Origin: Paenibacillus sp. YYML68
GTDB taxonomy: Bacteria > Bacillota > Bacilli > Paenibacillales > NBRC-103111
Assembly: GCF_027923405.1 (NCBI RefSeq)
Contig: NZ_BQYI01000001.1
Location: 1,276,001 to 1,340,000 of the forward strand
Reading direction: 5' to 3'
DNA length: 64,000 nucleotides
Shown in pieces: positions 59,121 to 64,000 of the stretch (position 1 is its first letter; the number at the start of each line of letters is the position of its first letter). The translations under genes were made by a program, and so were the position numbers. Under the pieces are notes generated by a model that saw only the letters and a program-made list of their open reading frames with translations, had not been told where the DNA came from and searched no databases.

Positions 59121-59318
59121 ACGCATGACCTCCTTAGGAATCACATCGGGTACTACCTAACTTATGCGCTCGCAGGCGAGTCATGACGGAATCGTGCGTT
59201 AATATTCACAGCTCTGTAGGAAAATCAAGACAAAAACTGCAACATCTCCACGCCTCTGTTCGTTCAAAGGAATAAGCGTCGTCGTTACGCTGTATACCGA
59301 ATTTAGAAAGGATGATCA

Positions 59319-60227
59319 ATGATGAAGCAATGTAAATGGACGAAGCTGGCGGTAGTAACCAGCTTGATCATGAGTATAGCGGCCGCTCCGGCTGCAGCGT
59401 TCGAGGATCTGGAGGCTGGTCAGCGCGAGTCGGTGCTGTCACTGAAGGAGCGAGGCATCGTGAATGGTGTGGACAGCAAGCACTTTGCACCGCGCAGCAA
59501 GACGAGCTACGCCGAGGCGGTACATTTGCTCGTGAAGGCGTTCGACCTGAACATTGACCATATGAAGTTTATTAAGAAACCGGAGGCTTCCGACTACTTC
59601 ACGCAAGTGCCGAACGATGCGTGGTATTCGGAGTCGTTCGTCATCGCGCATCTGAACGGCATACCGCTTCCCAAGGATATCAGTCCAGATGGAATCGTCA
59701 CTCGTGAGCGATTTGCCGATATGATCATTCATGCGATCGATACGAAGGGAACGTTTCCTGTGATCAAAATGCTGATCATCTTCGAGGACGAGGCGGACAT
59801 CGACCCGGCGCTCAGCTACAGCGTCCAGCGGCTCGTGTTGCACGGCATTGTGAAGCAGCAGGAGGATCGCAGGTTTAATCCTAAGAGCGAGCTGACTCGC
59901 GGCGAGGCTGCCGTATGGGTGTATCAAGCGGTTCAATTCGTGAACTCGCATACGAAGCCGCAGCAGCAGGAGAAGGTAACCGTTAAGGTGGAGAAGGTCA
60001 ACGCGGATGTGAACAAGGTGATTTTGTCCCGCGGGGAGAAGCCAACGGCTGGTTATGCGATTCGAATTACGGGTATTCTCTTTGAGGAGGATGGACGTGC
60101 GATCATTACGTATAAGGTGACGGACCCTGCTCCTGATAGTATGAACGCGATGGTGATCACCGAGCCAACGGCTGAGACTTATGTAGCCAGCGGCTACGAG
60201 ATTACAGCACAGCTTGATCGGGAATAG
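59319..60227 (+). CDS. Secreted protein with SLH-like region and PrcB C-terminal domain
   Basis: 302 residues; ATG 59319 or 59322 with AAAGGATG upstream. Signal peptide ending about residue 28 (AAAPAAAFED). Three degenerate S-layer-homology repeats up to about 205 (LKERGIVNGVDSKHFAPRSKTSY; VPNDAWYSESFVIAHLNGI; HGIVKQQEDRRFNPKSELTRGEAAVW). The last 75 residues read as the PrcB_C domain (VILSRGEKPTAGYAIRITGI). PrcB is the protease-complex-associated domain of treponemal dentilisin; in Bacilli its role is unknown. Followed 27 bp later by a hydrolase gene. Confidence 0.8.
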   Translation: MMKQCKWTKLAVVTSLIMSIAAAPAAAFEDLEAGQRESVLSLKERGIVNGVDSKHFAPRSKTSYAEAVHLLVKAFDLNIDHMKFIKKPEASDYFTQVPNDAWYSESFVIAHLNGIPLPKDISPDGIVTRERFADMIIHAIDTKGTFPVIKMLIIFEDEADIDPALSYSVQRLVLHGIVKQQEDRRFNPKSELTRGEAAVWVYQAVQFVNSHTKPQQQEKVTVKVEKVNADVNKVILSRGEKPTAGYAIRITGILFEEDGRAIITYKVTDPAPDSMNAMVITEPTAETYVASGYEITAQLDRE

Positions 60228-60254
60228 GTTATGAGTAGATAGGAGGTTATCGAG

Positions 60255-61070
60255 ATGGAGCAATCGTACTTGATTCTGGAGGACAGGAAGCTTGCGTATT
60301 GTGTGCATGGAGAAGGGCTGCCGCTGGTGCTGCTGCACGGCTTTTGCGGAAGCGGCGCTTATTGGGATGACGTCGTGTCGCGACTTGCTGAGAGCTACAA
60401 GGTAATCGTGCCTGATCTGCGCGGCCACGGAGCGTCCGATACGCCAAGCGGTCCCTACACGATGGAGGAGCTCGCCGCAGACATTGCGGAGCTCATCAAA
60501 CGCCTTGACCTGGGGCGTGCGGTTGTGCTCGGACATTCGCTCGGCGGGTACGTGACGCTCGCGCTTGCGGAGCAGCATGCGGAGCTGCTGAGCGGCTTCG
60601 GCCTTATTCATTCGACGGCGTATCCAGACGATGAGCAAGGGAAGCTGAATCGGATGAAGGCGAAGCAGACAATTGAAGAGAAGGGGATAGGTGCATTCGC
60701 AGAAGGGCTCGTGCCGAAGCTGTTCGCACCTGGCCATCTCGAGACGATGCGAGCAGCAGTCGATAAGGCAATGACGATCGCCCGTGGAACAAGCGCGGAC
60801 GGTGCCGCCAGCACCATCGTCGCGATGAAGGAACGCCCTGATCGGCGTGCCGTGCTGCAGAACACCGAACTTCCGGTGCTGCTCGTAGCCGGAGCCTTGG
60901 ATCAGATTATACCGAAGGAGAAGACGTTCACAGCATCGGGAGACCATGTGGTGCACCGATTGATCGACAGCGCTGGACATATGAGCATGATGGAGGCTCC
61001 CGAGGAGCTGACTCGTATTGTGCTCGAATTTATGAGCAGTAAGCTGGAGCAGAAGCAGGAACAGGTCTAA
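60255..61070 (+). CDS. Alpha/beta hydrolase
   Basis: 271 residues. Oxyanion segment LLHGFCGSGAYWDDV, nucleophile Ser95 in GHSLGG, acid Asp in LLVAGALDQIIP, catalytic His in DSAGHMSMMEAPEEL. Typical esterase or haloperoxidase-like cap domain between. AGGAGG precedes ATG 60255. Substrate not readable. Probably cotranscribed with the SLH-PrcB gene. Confidence 0.9.
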   Translation: MEQSYLILEDRKLAYCVHGEGLPLVLLHGFCGSGAYWDDVVSRLAESYKVIVPDLRGHGASDTPSGPYTMEELAADIAELIKRLDLGRAVVLGHSLGGYVTLALAEQHAELLSGFGLIHSTAYPDDEQGKLNRMKAKQTIEEKGIGAFAEGLVPKLFAPGHLETMRAAVDKAMTIARGTSADGAASTIVAMKERPDRRAVLQNTELPVLLVAGALDQIIPKEKTFTASGDHVVHRLIDSAGHMSMMEAPEELTRIVLEFMSSKLEQKQEQV

Positions 61071-61133
61071 GCGGTCAACACGTTCCTTAGGATGGACATT
61101 TAAGAAGGTGATGAGCCTCAGGAGGTGCAGGCG

Positions 61134-61571
61134 ATGCCCTTGGACAAGCGGCTGCAGGACATTGCGGACAACCATGCGATCGTATGCTACGATGGGGTGT
61201 GCGGCTTTTGTCAGAGAGTTGTACAGTTCTTGCTCCCGCGAGATCGGCATGGAGCATTCTATTATACCGCACTGCAATCGCCAACCGGTCAAGCATTATT
61301 GAAGGAGCACGGCTTGGACCCGAGTTCATTGAGCACCTTCGTCCTCATTGATGCAGGACGTGCATACGTCCGTTCAACAGCAGGGCTGCGTGTCTTGCTT
61401 AGACTCGGCGGCTGGTGGCGGCTGCTATATGCGGCAATTATCGTGCCCGTACCGATCCGTGATGCGGTGTACTCGCTTATTGCGCGTAATCGGTACCGTT
61501 TTTTCGGAAAGACGGACGCATGTATGCTCCCTGTACCTGAGGCTAGAGGCAGATTTCTCGATCGACTGTAG
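61134..61571 (+). CDS. DCC-family (YuxK-like) thiol-disulfide oxidoreductase-like protein
   Basis: 145 residues from ATG 61134 (AGGAGG, 8-bp spacing; GTG 61125 overlaps that site). The DCC hallmark is VCYDGVCGFCQRVVQFLL (D-x-x-C-x-x-C). After that come FYYTALQSPTGQALL and a C-terminal RNRYRFFGKTDACMLP. The family is predicted to be thioredoxin-like; no function is proven. Confidence 0.9.
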   Translation: MPLDKRLQDIADNHAIVCYDGVCGFCQRVVQFLLPRDRHGAFYYTALQSPTGQALLKEHGLDPSSLSTFVLIDAGRAYVRSTAGLRVLLRLGGWWRLLYAAIIVPVPIRDAVYSLIARNRYRFFGKTDACMLPVPEARGRFLDRL

Positions 61572-61612
61572 AACTCTCTTCATGTGAATCGAATAAAGAC
61601 TATACCAAGGGA

Positions 61613-61652
61613 CAAGGACATGTCCGGGCAATCGCTCGGATCATGTCCTTGT
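61613..61652. terminator. Bidirectional terminator between converging genes
   Basis: CAAGGACATG (61613-61622) / CATGTCCTTG (61642-61651). It overlaps the stop codon end of ecsB. Confidence 0.7.
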
Positions 61653-62891
61653 TTGGCGTCGAAGTCGTCTGAGCAGGACGATACCTAATCCTGCCGCAGT
61701 GACGAGTAGTCCATTGGTGAAGTGGTTCATCACCAAGAGGAGCGGGACGCTGAGCGCTGCTGTCAGCAGCATGTGGATGGTCCGAATCAGCCTCTGAACT
61801 GATACAGCTCGCAGCTCGGCGGGCAGCGGATAGATGTACGACCAGTCGGAGTGCAGGTACGCCTTAGGCAGCTCCTGAAGCTGTACGCCGACCAGCCATA
61901 CGAATAGGAGATACAGAGCAGACGGCACCCAGTCGCCTGACGAAGAGAGCAACAGCCCGGCTCCAATCGACCACAGTCTGATCGTGATGCCGAACAGCTC
62001 CGAGCGAAGCCACACGCGCACATACAAGTAGCGGTACGTATCTGTGGAACGGAATCGAAGGCCCGCGAGCACAGCTAGCAGTCGTCGAGGGAATCGTCTG
62101 TTTCGTGGACGGCTCTGGACATGACCGACATCTACGAATTGATTCAATAGTCTGAAGATGAAGGACCGATGCGCTAGCTCCGTGTCTGCCAGTCGGTTCC
62201 AGTTCATGCTTGCTCGCGCAGTACTTCTAATTACGAATAAATATGCGAAGCCTACAGCCGCTACCAGCAGGCTCCCCAAGCCCGGCTTCAGGACGAGCAG
62301 GCCGTACACGCCGCCGAGTGCCGCCGCCCAGCGTGCTGCACGCCACATGACAAGCTCGTATATGTCGCTATATTGCAGCTCCGCCCACTTCGCCTGCAGC
62401 AGCAATCGCTTCATGGCGATGAGCACGAGCAGCACGTGCCAGAAGCCGGGCTTCGCTCCTTCGATCTGTATGTACGCTGGCCATACTGCCAGCCACAGGA
62501 GCAGCAGCAGTGCGCTTTGAGCCAGGAAGGCCCGATGTACGGCATGCTTCATGTAAGTGGCCTTGAGCTCATTTTCCAACGGGATCAGGAAGACAAGGTC
62601 AGCAGCTCGAACGTATGTACGAATCGGAGTGATTGCCATAACAGGAACGAGAATCGCGGTAATCAGCTCAGCGAATGGGAAGCCGGGCGGCGCCTCGGGC
62701 AATATGCGGTCGTACGTGTACATCAAGCCAAGGAATGCGACAACGATGATGAGAGACAGCGACTGCAGCGCGTATACCAGATAGGGACGTATTTCCTGGG
62801 AAAAGGCGGTCGAGCGTCGACGCCATAAGGTGAGCGGCTCAACAGCTGGGCTGTCCGGTTGGTGTGAACGGCTCATGGAAGAACGGCTCAT
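61641..62891 (-). CDS. ecsB: EcsB-like ABC transporter permease
   Basis: 416 residues with about eight to ten membrane helices and basic loops, matching the Bacillus EcsB length and outline (LWRRRSTAFSQEIRPYLVY near the start; AADLVFLIPLENELKATYMKHAVHRAF; RNRRFPRRLLAVLAGLRFRSTDTYRYLYVR). EcsAB affects secretion, competence and intramembrane proteolysis in B. subtilis through an unknown substrate. The start overlaps the ecsA stop by 4 bp. EcsC is not next to it. Confidence 0.9.
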   Translation of the reverse strand: MSRSSMSRSHQPDSPAVEPLTLWRRRSTAFSQEIRPYLVYALQSLSLIIVVAFLGLMYTYDRILPEAPPGFPFAELITAILVPVMAITPIRTYVRAADLVFLIPLENELKATYMKHAVHRAFLAQSALLLLLWLAVWPAYIQIEGAKPGFWHVLLVLIAMKRLLLQAKWAELQYSDIYELVMWRAARWAAALGGVYGLLVLKPGLGSLLVAAVGFAYLFVIRSTARASMNWNRLADTELAHRSFIFRLLNQFVDVGHVQSRPRNRRFPRRLLAVLAGLRFRSTDTYRYLYVRVWLRSELFGITIRLWSIGAGLLLSSSGDWVPSALYLLFVWLVGVQLQELPKAYLHSDWSYIYPLPAELRAVSVQRLIRTIHMLLTAALSVPLLLVMNHFTNGLLVTAAGLGIVLLRRLRRQTRT

Positions 62892-63637
62892 GGATGACCA
62901 CCATCCTGTGTAACAAGCGTGCAGAATACGTCATCGAGCGAGCCGCCAGGCAGCTTCGCTTGAAGCCGAAGGGCGTCTACGTCACCGTAAGCCTTCAGGC
63001 GCCCGTTATGCAGCACAACGTACCGGTCCCCATACCGTTCGATGGTAGATAAGATGTGCGAGCTGATCAGTATGGCGGCGCCGCTTCTTTTTACACTCGC
63101 CATCAGCTCCAGCAGAGAACGAATCCCGAGAGGATCAAGGCCGAGGAACGGCTCATCGATAATGTACAGGCTCGGCTGAACGAGGAAGGCGCTCATAATC
63201 ATGACCTTCTGCTTCATCCCCTTGGATAAGTGCGCGGAGAGTCGGTTCGCATAGGCGGTCATCTGAAATTGCTCGAGCAGCTGCGGTGCCCTTCCCTCGA
63301 AGTCGGTCGGTGAGAGGCCGTAAGCCATTGCCGCCATCTCCAGATGCTCCTTCACGGTCAGCTCCTCGTACAGCAGGGGGGTCTCCGGTACGTACGCATA
63401 CGTTCTGCGGTAAGCGCCGGCGTTGTCCTCGAGCTGGATACCGGACAATCGCACGGTACCCGAGTGTGGCTTCATTAGTCCAAGGATGTGCTTGATCGTG
63501 GTGCTCTTGCCTGCGCCATTCAGACCGATGAGACCGATCATCTCGCCGGGATGGACGGTGAAGCTTATGTCATGCAGTACCGGCTTTTGACGGCTATAGC
63601 CTCCTGTGAGCTGCTCTACTTCTAATAATGGATTCAT
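62888..63637 (-). CDS. ecsA: EcsA-like ABC transporter ATP-binding protein
   Basis: 249 residues. Walker A GLNGAGKST (about 38-46), Q-loop near YVPETPLLYEELTV, signature LSKGMKQKVMIMSAF, Walker B LYIIDEPFLGLD, H-loop in LISSHIL. LSKGMKQK in place of LSGGQ is usual for EcsA. First gene of the ecsAB pair; the promoter must lie in the about 60 bp before the rRNA-type promoters, divergent from them. Confidence 0.92.
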   Translation of the reverse strand: MNPLLEVEQLTGGYSRQKPVLHDISFTVHPGEMIGLIGLNGAGKSTTIKHILGLMKPHSGTVRLSGIQLEDNAGAYRRTYAYVPETPLLYEELTVKEHLEMAAMAYGLSPTDFEGRAPQLLEQFQMTAYANRLSAHLSKGMKQKVMIMSAFLVQPSLYIIDEPFLGLDPLGIRSLLELMASVKRSGAAILISSHILSTIERYGDRYVVLHNGRLKAYGDVDALRLQAKLPGGSLDDVFCTLVTQDGGHP

Positions 63638-63703
63638 GGTTTCACCTCAATTTCCATTTTACCTTGTTTTTGTGCAGAGGAGAAATATGTCTGTAATTCG
63701 AGC

Positions 63704-63732
63704 TTGCGTATTCATAATGGTTGTGCTATATT
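63704..63732 (+). promoter_or_regulatory. Possible first rRNA-operon promoter
   Basis: TTGCGT (63704-63709), 17-bp spacer, TATATT (63727-63732). Confidence 0.45.
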
Positions 63733-63784
63733 ATGTTCCTCGGCCGACGAGGTCGAATGATGTTGAGAAAAGTAAAAATAACAC

Positions 63785-63814
63785 TTGCATTCTTACACGG
63801 AAGTGTGGTACATT
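63785..63814 (+). promoter_or_regulatory. rRNA-operon promoter P1
   Basis: TTGCAT (63785-63790), 18-bp spacer, TACATT (63809-63814). Same TGTTGAGAAAA context upstream and GTGG before the -10 as in P2. Confidence 0.7.
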
Positions 63815-63880
63815 ACTTTTCGCTGTCCGATACAAACGAGTTCGAAATAAAACGAACCGAATGTTGAGAAAAAATAGTGC

Positions 63881-63910
63881 TTGCAATGACGGTCGCGAAT
63901 GTGGTATAGT
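63881..63910 (+). promoter_or_regulatory. rRNA-operon promoter P2
   Basis: TTGCAA (63881-63886), 18-bp spacer, TATAGT (63905-63910). Near-duplicate of P1 96 bp downstream. Confidence 0.75.
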
Positions 63911-63914
63911 AATT

Positions 63915-64000
63915 CTCGCTGTCACGCAAGACAAGCTATTGAGAAGCGGACAAGCAGTCAATATAATTGCCCTTTGAAAACTGAACAATGAGTGAGTGCT
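63915..64000 (+). other. Leader of an rRNA operon (16S begins beyond the window)
   Basis: The end of the window reads CCTTTGAAAACTGAACAATG, the sequence that typically stands just before 16S rRNA in Bacillus and Paenibacillus. No mature rRNA is present yet. Confidence 0.8.

Noticed and set aside
59439..61292. A 617-codon minus-strand open frame opposite the SLH-PrcB and hydrolase genes
   Set aside because: Composition (Leu/Arg/His-rich, no domains) and exact antisense position show it is a GC-driven shadow; both plus-strand genes have clear motifs and ribosome sites.
63606..63988. Open frames on both strands over the rRNA promoters
   Set aside because: The region is explained by tandem rRNA promoters and leader; the frames have no ribosome site.

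Overview
The window looks like a chromosomal segment from a Paenibacillus-like, spore-forming Firmicute. It has strong AGGAGG ribosome binding sites, S-layer-homology proteins, YesM/YesN-type and DesK-type two-component systems, futalosine-route menaquinone genes (mqnB, mqnD), EcsA/EcsB, AIM24, DUF2935 and DUF1648 proteins, and a Bacillus-type rRNA leader at the right edge. Most genes are GC-rich with dense shadow frames. Three stretches are clearly AT-richer: about 25.1-25.9 kb, 29.9-37.4 kb and 52.6-54.1 kb. They hold the accessory content.

Layout. 0-2.8 kb: DesK/DesR-type pair (kinase cut by the window edge), a decayed Rpn-type nuclease and a TIM-barrel isomerase. 3-8.6 kb: LAS-type murein peptidase, SEC-C protein, SDR oxidoreductase, mqnB-mqnD, RidA. 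8.6-12.6 kb: a response regulator co-transcribed with an unusual hybrid sensor carrying two different kinase cores. 12.8-16.5 kb: a large secreted GH44 glucanase with three repeated accessory modules. 16.6-20.2 kb: Rrf2 regulator, TrxR-like flavoprotein, Gfo/Idh oxidoreductase, trxB. 20.5-29.8 kb: a sugar-sensing unit (YesN-like regulator, YesM-like kinase, sugar-binding lipoprotein) followed by mglB-mglA-mglC, with a small type I toxin-antitoxin module and a decayed regulator fragment between them.

29.8-37.5 kb is an island exactly bracketed by two 103-bp direct repeats (one mismatch, 7578 bp apart). Each repeat consists of the last codons of mglC plus its terminator. The island carries a GAF-LuxR regulator and a tightly overlapping six-gene operon: O-methyltransferase, AsbF-like 3-dehydroshikimate dehydratase, cupin, NicC/salicylate-hydroxylase-like FAD monooxygenase, phenol-hydroxylase-like FAD monooxygenase and an MFS exporter. 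My reading is an uncharacterised pathway that diverts 3-dehydroshikimate to protocatechuate, modifies the ring by hydroxylation, methylation and possibly oxygenation, and exports the product. This is the best candidate for a new system here.

37.5-52.3 kb: GntR/DUF1648 pair with a clear operator, M15 peptidase, AlkD-like protein, nitroreductase, queF, DUF2935, polysaccharide deacetylase, YkuK, a small membrane protein, TSUP transporter, coiled-coil/AIM24 pair, MHYT-PAS kinase, YdjM-like membrane protein, SLH-CAP protein. 52.6-54.4 kb: AT-rich remnants (a truncated hydrophobic peptide gene with a small membrane protein resembling a bacteriocin/immunity pair, a decayed IS4-type transposase, a 37-bp direct repeat) and a small hydrophilic protein gene. 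54.5-58.7 kb: hypothetical protein and a second ribose/galactose-class ABC operon on the minus strand. 59-63.6 kb: SLH-PrcB protein, alpha/beta hydrolase, DCC-family protein, ecsA-ecsB. 63.7-64.0 kb: tandem rRNA-type promoters and leader of an rRNA operon that lies beyond the window.
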